Origin: Candidatus Nitrosocosmicus sp.
GTDB lineage: Archaea; Thermoproteota; Nitrososphaeria; Nitrososphaerales; Nitrososphaeraceae
Direction of reading: 5' to 3'
Length of the DNA stretch: 11,106 nt
Assembly: GCA_030452275.1 (NCBI GenBank)
Contig: JAKDMR010000041.1
Coordinates: 1-11,106, forward strand
Shown: positions 1 through 7,115 of the stretch, piece by piece
Numbering within the stretch: the stretch's first letter is position 1
Layout: each line of letters starts with the position of its first letter
Translations under genes and position numbers: made by a program
The notes under the pieces: model-generated
The model's database searches: none
What the model was told of the DNA's origin: nothing
The model's input: only the letters and a program-made list of their open reading frames with translations

Positions 1-15
1 GCTTGACATAATACC

Positions 16-816
16 ATGGTTGATGAAAGTATAGAACTCGATCTGGTTTCCACTAAGAAAAAAATTTCTCAGCCCCCTTTAAATTTACTTTTTAATCCTT
101 CTTTGATAGAACGCAATGATGTTTGGAAGATAAACATTGTAAAACTCTTAGAGGCCTTACTATCTACTTTAGCTAAATCTTCTTATAAGGACTTACGCGT
201 ATGCGGTGTCGCAATCTTAACGTCGACATTGATTCATAGACTTAAGGTAGAATCTATCTTTCGATTAGAAAAAATTGCTAATAAAGATCAACAAGGCGTA
301 TCTGATCGAGAAAAGGAAATTAGTGAGAAGGCACCCATCCCGGAGATTTCTAATCTCACATTGCCCTTTAGAAAAGAATCTTCCTACCCCGTATCATTAG
401 AGGATCTGATTTCTATCTTAGAGATTATGATCACTGACCTCACAAATCCTGTTGTAAGAAGACCTAGTTTGAATTTGGAACCTGTTGAAGTGATAGACTT
501 TCAGCATTATTTGATTAAATTTGAAAAAATAATAGATGATTTTGAAAATAGGATAATGACAAGACTACGGGATAAAGGAGAATTGAATTTTAATGAAATG
601 ATGATGGGATTAGACAGAATTGATATTGCTAGATATTTCATTGCAATGCTTTATCTTAGCATGAAGGATAAAATAGAAATTATCACTGGATTTACCGACT
701 TGAATAGGGGATTAGAATATCTAGACTCTTCACCACAGACCATGGAAAGCGTTAAAACAACGGACAACGTTGTGGAGTGGATAAAAATTGCTCTCAAAAA
801 TGACCTTCAGGAATAA
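16..816 (+). CDS. scpA: ScpA, kleisin subunit of SMC condensin
   Basis: Segregation and condensation protein A, the kleisin that bridges SMC heads and binds ScpB in chromosome compaction and segregation. At 266 residues it is the usual size for the family. The N-terminal SMC-neck-binding region is visible at about residues 35-85 (motifs DVWKINIVKLLEAL and DLRVCGVAILTSTLIHRLKVE, which match the family pattern of an acidic-W start and a helical 'aR.L..s.Ll..Ks' block). A charged, probably flexible middle follows at about 90-125, and a C-terminal winged helix at about 165-235 that should contact the SMC cap. The start is the first ATG after an in-frame TGA at 4-6, so the gene is complete. It ends 4 nt before scpB, implying co-transcription. 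The promoter would lie outside the window. An smc gene upstream is expected from the usual partnership but cannot be seen. Family assignment is by motif resemblance plus the scpB neighbour. Confidence 0.88.
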   Translation: MVDESIELDLVSTKKKISQPPLNLLFNPSLIERNDVWKINIVKLLEALLSTLAKSSYKDLRVCGVAILTSTLIHRLKVESIFRLEKIANKDQQGVSDREKEISEKAPIPEISNLTLPFRKESSYPVSLEDLISILEIMITDLTNPVVRRPSLNLEPVEVIDFQHYLIKFEKIIDDFENRIMTRLRDKGELNFNEMMMGLDRIDIARYFIAMLYLSMKDKIEIITGFTDLNRGLEYLDSSPQTMESVKTTDNVVEWIKIALKNDLQE

Positions 817-820
817 TTAG

Positions 821-1357
821 ATGACAAAATTACCCACTGATGAAATCGTTGCACGCATAGAGGCAGCGTTATATTCAGCTGGCAGACCCCTTCCCTTAGA
901 TGAGATTGTTAAGGCTTCCGGGATAGAATCCCGGGAGAAAGTCAAGCGATTATTAAATGAACTTATTAACAAGACCAAAGTTGCTTTTAAAGCGTTGGAA
1001 ATAGCTAAACTGGAGGATGGCACCTTTGTATTTCAACTCAAACCCAGTTACGCTCCAATCATCAAGAAGTTTTCTAATAAACCTCAAATTTCTAATTCCG
1101 TTATGAAAACGCTATCGTATGTAGCTTATGAACAGCCCGTTACTAGCAAGAGATTAGTAGAAATCAGGGGATCTAAGGTATATTTGCACCTAAAAGAGCT
1201 CCAGGATTTGGAGTTTATTAGTCATAAAAGTTCAGGAAGGGTTAAGATATATAACACCACACCAAAATTCAAGAATTATTTTGGTATTAGCGATATTGCG
1301 ATGCTGAAAAAAAGTTTGCTTATAAATCCTACAGGATTTGCAAAGAAAAACACTTAA
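821..1357 (+). CDS. scpB: ScpB, winged-helix partner of ScpA in condensin
   Basis: Segregation and condensation protein B, which dimerises and binds the central part of ScpA in the SMC-ScpAB complex. The 178 residues contain two winged-helix units as in the family: the first at about 8-77 (begins IVARIEAALYSAGRPLPLDE, the typical ScpB opening), the second at about 91-157 (VMKTLSYVAYEQPVTSKRLVEIRGS region, matching the bacterial 'aLe.LaiIAY.QPvtr.eIe.iRG' signature). The tail (158-178) is basic and probably disordered. The start ATG follows the scpA stop by 4 nt, and a weak AGGA 8 nt upstream (809-812, inside the scpA end) may help re-initiation. The gene is followed 24 nt later by rps8e. The assignment is firm because the iRG and AYEQP motifs are diagnostic and the gene sits directly after scpA. 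Confidence 0.93.
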   Translation: MTKLPTDEIVARIEAALYSAGRPLPLDEIVKASGIESREKVKRLLNELINKTKVAFKALEIAKLEDGTFVFQLKPSYAPIIKKFSNKPQISNSVMKTLSYVAYEQPVTSKRLVEIRGSKVYLHLKELQDLEFISHKSSGRVKIYNTTPKFKNYFGISDIAMLKKSLLINPTGFAKKNT

Positions 1358-1362
1358 TTATA
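1354..1362 (+). promoter_or_regulatory. possible internal TATA box for rps8e
   Basis: TTAATTATA is centred about 24 nt upstream of the GTG start of rps8e, the spacing expected for an archaeal leaderless transcript, and there is no Shine-Dalgarno sequence in the 24-nt gap. The box overlaps the scpB stop codon. An internal promoter would let a ribosomal protein be made at a higher level than scpAB. AT-rich DNA makes such matches common, so this is tentative. Confidence 0.35.
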
Positions 1363-1381
1363 GTTTTGCCAAATTTGAACT

Positions 1382-1768
1382 GTGCGTAAATCTATCGAAA
1401 ACTTGGGAGGCAGGAAATTAACAGGTGGAAGAATAATTCCCAACCGAACCAGAAGAAAATATGAAGTAGATAGATACCCAAACGAACCAATTGTAGGTGA
1501 GACTAAGAATGTAATTCGCAGGGTTCGTGGGAATAATGTTAAAGTAGCTTTTAAGTTTGCCGAATTTGCAAATGTAAATGATAAGGACACCAAAAAAACA
1601 ACTAAGGTCAAGATAATTCGAGTCACCAAGAATCCTGCAAACAAGGATTATACAAGAAGAGGTGTAGTTACCAAAGGGTCAATCTTAGAGACTGAATTGG
1701 GTTTTGCTAGGGTTATTTCGAGACCTGGACAGGATGGTATTGTTAATGCAATCATCATTAAACAATAA
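1382..1768 (+). CDS. rps8e: Ribosomal protein S8e (eS8)
   Basis: Small-subunit ribosomal protein S8e, found in archaea and eukaryotes and absent from bacteria. The 128-residue length fits the short archaeal form. Family signatures are the basic N-terminal RKLTGGR (residues 11-17), RRKYEVDRYPNEP (about 25-37), NPANKDYTRRGVVTKGSILETELG (about 82-105, the classic S8e block) and the C-terminal SRPGQDGIVNA. The start is GTG: an in-frame TGA at 1376-1378 excludes anything further upstream, and the reading from GTG gives a normal N-terminus. It lies 24 nt after scpB and 65 nt before purQ, which has its own promoter-like box. Grouping with scpAB suggests a shared transcript, though the TATA-like sequence before it may also be used. 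No anomalies are seen. Confidence 0.96.
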   Translation: MRKSIENLGGRKLTGGRIIPNRTRRKYEVDRYPNEPIVGETKNVIRRVRGNNVKVAFKFAEFANVNDKDTKKTTKVKIIRVTKNPANKDYTRRGVVTKGSILETELGFARVISRPGQDGIVNAIIIKQ

Positions 1769-1805
1769 TATTTTCCTAATTTGGATCTAGTCAAAAGAAT
1801 AGGAA

Positions 1806-1819
1806 TTTATAAAATATAA
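1806..1819 (+). promoter_or_regulatory. TATA-box promoter of purQ (leaderless)
   Basis: TTTATAAAATATAA is one of the best TATA matches in the window. The TTTATA core is centred about 25 nt upstream of the TTG start of purQ, so transcription would begin at or within a base or two of the start codon. This supports both the TTG start and independent transcription of purQL from rps8e. Confidence 0.6.
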
Positions 1820-1833
1820 TTTCAATATCCTTA

Positions 1834-2511
1834 TTGGTAAGGATAGGCATTACAGTTTTTCCAGGCAGTAATTGTGATCGTGATGTTCATCATATACTAA
1901 ATAATATTCTTCATGTAGATGCTAGATATATCTGGTACAAATCCTCTTTTGATGATTTTGACTGCATAATCATACCGGGTGGATTTACTTATGGGGACAG
2001 ATTACGAGCCGGTGCTATAGCCGCACATAGCACTATCATGAGTAGGATAATGGAATTAGCAGATGATAATGTTCCAATATTGGGAATATGCAATGGATTT
2101 CAAATCCTTGTTGAATCTGGACTACTCCCGGGGGCACTGATTGTCAATGAATCTCTGAATTTTATTTGCAAATGGATGAACGTTGTTGTTACCAATACTG
2201 ATACTCCTTTTACAAATTTGTATGACAAGAATCAAAAGTTTTCTATACCTATCGCACATGGGGAAGGAAGGTTCATGATTGATGATAAATCGTATAACAA
2301 AATTAAAAAAAATAATCAGGTCACCTTAGAATATTGGAAGTATAATCCGAACGGTTCTTTAAACAGCATTGCCGCGATTTGTAACGAAAAAGGAAATGTT
2401 ATGGGAATGATGCCTCATCCTGAAAGGGGTAGTGACAAAGATTTGATCCCTGTAGGTTATGATCAAAATTCCGTATTGGTATTTAAGTCTATGATTCATT
2501 ATTTTAAGTAG
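1834..2511 (+). CDS. purQ: PurQ, glutaminase subunit of FGAM synthase
   Basis: Class I glutamine amidotransferase that hydrolyses glutamine and passes ammonia to PurL for conversion of FGAR to FGAM (fourth step of purine synthesis), in the cytoplasm. At 225 residues it is the normal stand-alone PurQ length. Visible motifs are the N-terminal VFPGSNCDRD (8-17), IPGGFTYGDRLRAGAIAA (47-64), the nucleophile elbow GICNGFQIL with Cys86, AHGEGRF (141-147), and MPHPERG with catalytic His195 and Glu197. The triad is thus complete. The start is TTG; the second codon onward (VRIGITVFPGSN) matches the family, and a TATA box sits about 25 nt upstream, consistent with a leaderless mRNA. purL follows after 13 nt, so the two subunits are co-expressed. 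Small PurL/PurQ enzymes also need PurS, which is not adjacent here. Confidence 0.96.
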   Translation: MVRIGITVFPGSNCDRDVHHILNNILHVDARYIWYKSSFDDFDCIIIPGGFTYGDRLRAGAIAAHSTIMSRIMELADDNVPILGICNGFQILVESGLLPGALIVNESLNFICKWMNVVVTNTDTPFTNLYDKNQKFSIPIAHGEGRFMIDDKSYNKIKKNNQVTLEYWKYNPNGSLNSIAAICNEKGNVMGMMPHPERGSDKDLIPVGYDQNSVLVFKSMIHYFK

Positions 2512-2524
2512 AACTTAATTAAAA

Positions 2525-4714
2525 ATGGATATCCTCAACATAGAAGAATACAGTTATCTAAAGAAGAAATTACGTAGGGAACCAAATGATTTGGAACAAT
2601 TTATTATTAGTGCCGAATGGTCAGAACACTGTTCCTATAAATCATCCAAAAAACATCTCAAATTATTACCGATGAAAGGGGATCATGTATTAGTTGGCCC
2701 TGGGTATGATGCTGGAATAATCGATGTAGGTAATGGATATGTAGTTACTATTCACATAGAAAGTCACAATCATCCATCGGCCGTGGAGCCGTATGGAGGT
2801 GCTGCGACTGGAGTAGGAGGTGTCCTCAGAGACATATTGTCAATGGGTTCTCGGCCAATCGCATTGTATAATGCATTAAGGTTCGGTCAAGTTGACAAAA
2901 AGTCTACATTTGATTCAAAGAATAGATGGCTGCTTAAAAACGTCGTTAAAGGCATTGCTGATTACAGTAATTGTATCGGTATTCCGACAGTTGGCGGAGA
3001 GATCGAATTCGACAAATCATTTGATAATTATTGTTTGGTGGACGTTGCAGCAATCGGGTATGCAAAACTTGATAATCTCGTTATGAACACAGCAATAAAA
3101 GGGGATGCTCTGATTTTGGGCGGAAATGCTACCGGTGTGGATGGAATTCATGGCGCCTCTTTTGCTTCCAAAAACCTTGATGAAGAAAACCGTTCTGCAG
3201 TCCAGATTCCCGATCCATTTTTGGAAAAGATGCTCATGGAAGCCACCTTGGAAGCTTTAGAAAATGATTGTATCAAGGCAATGAAAGATCTTGGGGGAGG
3301 AGGTTTGTCATGCTGTTTGTCTGAAACCGCAGATAGTTTGAAAAAAGGATTTCTAGTTGATTTGTCAACTATTCCATTAAAACAAAAGAACATGACGGAT
3401 GAGCAGATCATGATTTCAGAATCTCAGGAGCGCATGCTATATATCGTCTACGAGAAAAAGAAACTCGAATTCTTCAAGATTTTTGATAAATTTAATGTGA
3501 ATTATTCTGAAATAGGGTATGTTACGAATGATCTAAATCTCTCTGTTATTAGAGAGGGTAGCACGTTGGCTTGCATGCCTGCAAATATAATAGCTCACGC
3601 CCCACTATTGGACAGGAAATTTAAACAACCATCCCATCTTAAATCAATCCTAAAATCGTTCAAGGATCCTGAACCTCAAATCCACATTAAAAAAATGGTA
3701 TTTAAAATGCTGTCTAACCCTTCTATAAGTAGTCGAAAATGGATTTTTGAGCAGTTTGACCATGAAGTTGGAATTAGAACAGTATCAAAACCAGGAGCAT
3801 CTGATAGTTCAGTTATCAAGCTAGACGATGACAAGTTTCTGAGTTTTAAACTAGATGGCAACTCTAAACATTGTTACTTAGATCCATACCAAGGCATCAT
3901 GGGGTGTCTGGCTGAATCGCTTAGAAACCTTACTTGTGTAGGAGCCAACCCATTAGGTATAGTGGATCATTTACAGTTTGGCAACCCTGAAAATGAAGAA
4001 ATTTTTTGGACATTCTTGCAGACAATTAAAGGTATTAGAGATTACTGTACATTCATGAATATACCCGTTGTTGGTGGCAAGGTAAGTTTGTACAATGAAA
4101 CTAGCTCGGGCCCCATTAAACCCTCCCCTGTCATAGGAATGCTCGGGTTGATTGATTCTAAGAATAAGATAAAGTACCCAAAATATGTCTCAAACCAATC
4201 AATATTCATTGTTGGAACAACCAAAGATGAAATGGGTGGATCAGAATATTTTGAATATTGTTTGGATGTTGTGGGTGGAATAGTTCCTCGCGTTGATTTA
4301 GAAGAACAAAGAAATATCACTGAGGCTGTTAAAAAATTGATTGATGGCGATCTAATAACCGGAGTTCATGACTGCTCTAAAGGAGGAGTGATTATTTCAA
4401 TATTGGAAATGGCCATCCATAGCAACCTTGGATTTAGCGTTTCAGTCGACAAGATGCCAAATAATTGCTCTAGAATAGATTATATGCTATTCTCAGAATC
4501 TCATAATCGGTTTATTTTTTCAACCGATAACGATGAAAAAGTCATTAAATACTTAAAAAAGAGGAAAATTCCATATGCTAAAATCGGTTCTAGTTCAAGT
4601 GATAGAACTTGTATAATTGATCATAAAGGAAAAGCGATTTTCAAATGTTCGCTAGGCAGTATCTCTCAAACCTATCAAAACTCTTTTTCAAATCTGTTTG
4701 TGAAATCTATTTAA
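2525..4714 (+). CDS. purL: PurL, FGAM synthase synthetase subunit (small type)
   Basis: ATP-dependent phosphoribosylformylglycinamidine synthase II, which uses ammonia from PurQ to amidate FGAR. The 729 residues are the length of the small (archaeal/Bacillus) PurL, not the fused ~1300-residue form. Two AIRS-like halves are evident. First half: EWSEHCSYKSSKKHL (31-45, with the conserved His35), GPGYDAGIIDVG, HIESHNHPSAVEPYGGAATG (77-96) with the downstream GGVLRDILSMGSRPIA, GGNATGVDGIHG (199-210), and the glycine-rich KDLGGGGLSCCLSE (254-267). Second half: KHCYLDPYQG, ESLRNLTCVGANPLGIVDHL, PVVGGKVSLYNET and GVHDCSKGGVI. The start ATG is 13 nt after the purQ stop; no clear Shine-Dalgarno is present, so the pair may rely on coupling. 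A T-rich tract follows the stop. No key motif is missing. Confidence 0.97.
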   Translation: MDILNIEEYSYLKKKLRREPNDLEQFIISAEWSEHCSYKSSKKHLKLLPMKGDHVLVGPGYDAGIIDVGNGYVVTIHIESHNHPSAVEPYGGAATGVGGVLRDILSMGSRPIALYNALRFGQVDKKSTFDSKNRWLLKNVVKGIADYSNCIGIPTVGGEIEFDKSFDNYCLVDVAAIGYAKLDNLVMNTAIKGDALILGGNATGVDGIHGASFASKNLDEENRSAVQIPDPFLEKMLMEATLEALENDCIKAMKDLGGGGLSCCLSETADSLKKGFLVDLSTIPLKQKNMTDEQIMISESQERMLYIVYEKKKLEFFKIFDKFNVNYSEIGYVTNDLNLSVIREGSTLACMPANIIAHAPLLDRKFKQPSHLKSILKSFKDPEPQIHIKKMVFKMLSNPSISSRKWIFEQFDHEVGIRTVSKPGASDSSVIKLDDDKFLSFKLDGNSKHCYLDPYQGIMGCLAESLRNLTCVGANPLGIVDHLQFGNPENEEIFWTFLQTIKGIRDYCTFMNIPVVGGKVSLYNETSSGPIKPSPVIGMLGLIDSKNKIKYPKYVSNQSIFIVGTTKDEMGGSEYFEYCLDVVGGIVPRVDLEEQRNITEAVKKLIDGDLITGVHDCSKGGVIISILEMAIHSNLGFSVSVDKMPNNCSRIDYMLFSESHNRFIFSTDNDEKVIKYLKKRKIPYAKIGSSSSDRTCIIDHKGKAIFKCSLGSISQTYQNSFSNLFVKSI

Positions 4715-4715
4715 C

Positions 4716-4730
4716 TTTCTTCCTTTTTTT
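4716..4730 (+). terminator. T-rich tract after purL, candidate terminator
   Basis: A pyrimidine-only run directly after the purL stop ends in seven consecutive T. Archaeal RNA polymerase terminates mainly at U-tracts with no need for a hairpin, so this is a reasonable end for the purQL transcript. It lies upstream of a separate TATA-like box for purF. Confidence 0.5.
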
Positions 4731-4770
4731 CAAAAAAGTCTGGTACAAATCAAATCATCTTAAGCATTCT

Positions 4771-4781
4771 AAATATTAAAT
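4771..4781 (+). promoter_or_regulatory. TATA-like box of purF
   Basis: AAATATTAAAT is centred about 34 nt upstream of the purF ATG at 4810, so the predicted transcript start is around 4800-4805 with a leader of only a few nucleotides. An earlier out-of-frame ATG at 4800 lies about 24 nt from the box and may or may not be included in the mRNA. The preceding T-tract supports a new transcription unit here. Confidence 0.45.
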
Positions 4782-4809
4782 AGAAAGAATAACGAAGTTA
4801 TGTCTTCTA

Positions 4810-6258
4810 ATGGTTCATGAAAATTGTGGCGTGGTCGGCATCTTTTCTTTAGGAGGAGAAAATATAGTACCTTATTTGATAGATTGTCTTCGATCACTTC
4901 AGCATAGAGGACAAGAATCATGGGGTATTGCAGTACCAAAGAAATCACCCTTTAAAAAAACTGGATTGGTTTCAGGCTCGGCAAATGAATTTGAAAAATT
5001 GATTACAAGGTTTTCTTCTAATATCGGGATCGGCCATGTCAGATATTCCACATTTGGCTCCAGTTCTTTAGAGAATGCTCAACCATTGAAGGTTAAAGAT
5101 TTATGCATAGCTCACAATGGGACCATTACAAATGCTGAACAGCTTTCTACCATGGTTGGTGGGTGTACTTTTACACCACAAAATATGACAGACACCCTCG
5201 TTGCCGCCCAAAGGCTAGTCAGTATTTTGAAAAAAAAGGATGATATGAAGGCCGCCATGGCAATACTCAAAAATGAGATGGTGGGATCTTATTGTTTTAC
5301 CTTTCTAACGGATTCAAATACGATATATGCTGCAAGAGACCCTAAAGGCTTCAGGCCACTTGTGTTGGGATTACATAAGGATACCAATACTTACATAATC
5401 GCATCAGAATCCTGCGCATTGTCGACTGTTGGAGCAATCCTATTAAGAGATATTGAACCAGGTGAGTTGGTAAGAATAGACAAGAATGGTCTCAAATCAG
5501 AAAGATTTTCTGAAGCTGTAAATCATGCACATTGTGCTTTCGAATTCACATATTTTGCACATCCAAGTTCAATAATGGAGGGAATAAATATCTATCTTGC
5601 AAGGAAAAAGATCGGGGAATATTTAGCGCATAAATTTCCGATTACCGAAGCTGACGTGGTAATTCCAGTACCTGATTCTTCCAGACCCGCGGCCCTAGGA
5701 TATTCGCTAAAACTTGGATTGCCTTTTGAAGAAGGTTTGTTAAAGGATAGATACAGCAAGAAAGGCTCAATGAGGAGTTTTATTGAGCCCCTGGTAAAAG
5801 ACAGAAAGGAAATCAATCAAAATATTATGCCAATCAGAGAAATGATAGAGAATAAACACGTCATAATTGTGGATGATAGTATAGTAAGGGGTACGAGTTC
5901 CAAAGCAATAATTGAATCGGTCAAACAAGCAGGAGCAAGAAAAATATCCATGGTTGTTACGTATCCACCGATAAGTTATCCATGTTATGCCGGAATTGAT
6001 TTTCCATCTCAGGAAGAGTTGATTGCTTTTCAGGTCGCAAAGAATGAAGTAGATTTAGATATTATTGGTAACAAAGTCGCTAGAATCATAGGGGCCGACG
6101 AAGTTTGTTATAATGATAATGTGAATCTCGCAAAAGGAATAGGTTTGGAAAAGAGTGAATTATGCTTTTCTTGTTCATCTGGAGACTATACACCACTTGG
6201 AATAAAACCAGATTTTGGTTCTCGGTACCAAATTAATGATAAAATATTTATAGATTAG
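4810..6258 (+). CDS. purF: PurF, glutamine PRPP amidotransferase
   Basis: Amidophosphoribosyltransferase, the first committed and feedback-regulated step of purine synthesis: PRPP plus glutamine gives phosphoribosylamine. The N-terminal Ntn glutaminase domain (about 6-240) begins with the nucleophile Cys6 in ENCGVVGIF, so a five-residue propeptide must be removed for activity. Further glutaminase motifs are LQHRGQESWGIA (30-41), GIGHVRYST (73-81), AHNGTITN (101-108) and RDPKGFRPL (176-184). The C-terminal phosphoribosyltransferase domain carries the PRPP loop VIIVDDSIVRGTS (351-363). Four cysteines at the positions that bind the [4Fe-4S] cluster in Bacillus-type PurF are all present: Cys242 (HCAFEFTYFA), Cys392 (PCYAGIDFP), Cys452 and Cys455 (LCFSCSSGDY). 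There is no in-frame start upstream of ATG 4810. The 482-residue length is typical. Confidence 0.97.
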   Translation: MVHENCGVVGIFSLGGENIVPYLIDCLRSLQHRGQESWGIAVPKKSPFKKTGLVSGSANEFEKLITRFSSNIGIGHVRYSTFGSSSLENAQPLKVKDLCIAHNGTITNAEQLSTMVGGCTFTPQNMTDTLVAAQRLVSILKKKDDMKAAMAILKNEMVGSYCFTFLTDSNTIYAARDPKGFRPLVLGLHKDTNTYIIASESCALSTVGAILLRDIEPGELVRIDKNGLKSERFSEAVNHAHCAFEFTYFAHPSSIMEGINIYLARKKIGEYLAHKFPITEADVVIPVPDSSRPAALGYSLKLGLPFEEGLLKDRYSKKGSMRSFIEPLVKDRKEINQNIMPIREMIENKHVIIVDDSIVRGTSSKAIIESVKQAGARKISMVVTYPPISYPCYAGIDFPSQEELIAFQVAKNEVDLDIIGNKVARIIGADEVCYNDNVNLAKGIGLEKSELCFSCSSGDYTPLGIKPDFGSRYQINDKIFID

Positions 6259-6260
6259 AA

Positions 6261-6267
6261 TTTAAAT
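6261..6267 (+). promoter_or_regulatory. TATA-like box for the 105-residue orphan
   Basis: TTTAAAT just after the purF stop is centred about 27 nt upstream of the TTG at 6291, fitting a leaderless transcript that begins at this TTG. It is short and in AT-rich DNA, so the evidence is modest, but it helps to choose the start of the following gene. Confidence 0.35.
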
Positions 6268-6290
6268 CCCTACTTCCTAGTATAATCATA

Positions 6291-6608
6291 TTGAGTTTAG
6301 AAGAGCTCCGCGAAAAGGCATTTTTTCAAAATTCAATCGATATATGGATAATGTTGTGTGAGGAAAAGAAATGGGATTATTCTGATATAAAAAATTACCT
6401 AAACTTCATAGATTACCTATTTTCAAATGGGATAAAAATACAACGTTTTCCGCTTTGTATCAAGGAGTCAGGAGGAATGTTTGAAAGAGGAAAAGACAAG
6501 ACGAGCTTTTTAGAAAGGCTTTCAAAAGTGCAATCTGACAATGCTTCCGCATTCACTATCAAGCTTACACAATCAACCATTGCTACAATGAGAAGCTTTG
6601 CGGTATAG
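6291..6608 (+). CDS. Uncharacterised 105-residue protein after purF
   Basis: I do not recognise this protein. It is 105 residues, soluble-looking, with no signal peptide or membrane segment. The first ~50 residues read as amphipathic helices (SLEELREKAFFQNSIDIWIM, then EEKKWDYSDIKNYLNFIDYL); the middle is polar with an ESGGMFERGKDKTSF stretch (about 64-78); the end is Ser/Thr-rich (SAFTIKLTQSTIATM). Two cysteines (Cys23, Cys56) are not in a metal-site pattern. It is not PurS-like: it lacks the ~80-residue ferredoxin-fold pattern starting with a beta strand. The TTG start is chosen because it gives MSLEELREKAF, a plausible N-terminus, and has a TATA-like box about 27 nt upstream. It lies 32 nt after purF, so readthrough from purF is also possible. 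Its end faces the Nudix gene with 11 nt between stops. It is likely real, given codon use like its neighbours and an uninterrupted frame in a tight gap, but its function is unknown. Confidence 0.65.
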   Translation: MSLEELREKAFFQNSIDIWIMLCEEKKWDYSDIKNYLNFIDYLFSNGIKIQRFPLCIKESGGMFERGKDKTSFLERLSKVQSDNASAFTIKLTQSTIATMRSFAV

Positions 6609-6619
6609 TCTTTCAAAGG

Positions 6620-7075
6620 TTAGATTTTGGTGGTCCAAAATGTAGATTTTTGGATTCTCCACGAATAATAATCTGTAACAATTTTGTTATTGTAGATACT
6701 TTTTTTGGTTTCTTCAACTTGTTCTGGATTCATCCACACGCATCGATCAGAACCTAATTTCATATCCAACTCAAGATAATTCGTAATTATGCAAACGAAA
6801 ACTGATTCGATAATATGTACTCCTTTTGCGTTGTCGATATGCGAATAAATACCCAAAATGTCAATGGGTTCTACGCAGAGTGTTGTAAGCTGCAGAATGG
6901 ACCTACGTAAGGCTTCTTCAGCTAATTCTCCACACCTTATAAAATCACCAGGAAGAATCAAAGTATTCTTATTCGCAGGCTCTCGGTTCCGTAGAAAAAG
7001 TATTTCATTATGACTATTATTGCATATAGCCGTGACCCGATTGAAAGGTTGTATGGTGCAATCTTTGTTCTTCAT
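6620..7075 (-). CDS. Nudix-fold protein with degenerate catalytic box
   Basis: 151 residues with the outline of a Nudix domain: an opening strand RVTAICNNSHNEILFLRNRE (13-32), the Nudix loop region LPGDFIRCGELAEEALRRSI (41-60), then strand VEPIDILGIYSHID (68-81), IIESVFVCIITN (88-99) and the closing WMNPEQVEE (114-122). The canonical box is GX5EX7REUXEEXGU. Here the first Gly is Asp44, Glu50 and Arg58 are kept, but the three glutamates of REXXEE that bind the metal are Ser59, Gln62 and Leu63. Ordinary Nudix hydrolysis is therefore unlikely, and a ligand-binding or regulatory role is an inference. The ATG start is the first methionine and gives a normal lead into strand 1. It lies 40 nt downstream of the topoisomerase IB gene on the same strand and may share its mRNA, although GTTTTATGG (7104-7112, minus strand) could be a weak TATA box of its own. 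Confidence 0.78.
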   Translation of the reverse strand: MKNKDCTIQPFNRVTAICNNSHNEILFLRNREPANKNTLILPGDFIRCGELAEEALRRSILQLTTLCVEPIDILGIYSHIDNAKGVHIIESVFVCIITNYLELDMKLGSDRCVWMNPEQVEETKKSIYNNKIVTDYYSWRIQKSTFWTTKI

Positions 7076-7115
7076 GAGGAGAATTATCTGGTTAAGGTAA
7101 ATCCATAAAACAGAC

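Noticed and set aside
1354..1644. 96-codon minus-strand frame opposite rps8e
   Set aside because: It is antisense to a clear ribosomal protein gene; the hydrophobic composition is the expected shadow of basic codons.
4042..4320. 92-codon minus-strand frame inside purL
   Set aside because: It is antisense to conserved PurL motifs with no independent start signals or recognisable domain.
1931..4751. 13-base direct match TCTGGTACAAATC at 1931-1943 and 4739-4751
   Set aside because: One copy codes for part of PurQ and the other lies between purL and purF. In an 11-kb window about one such 13-base match is expected by chance, and there is no larger repeat around either copy.
6291..6608. The orphan as the missing PurS
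   Set aside because: It is longer than PurS, begins with helices instead of the beta-strand start of the family, and shares none of the PurS signature I know.
6609..6619. Bidirectional terminator between the convergent orphan and Nudix genes
   Set aside because: The 11-nt gap has no T-tract on either strand and no hairpin; termination must occur inside the opposing gene or by another means.
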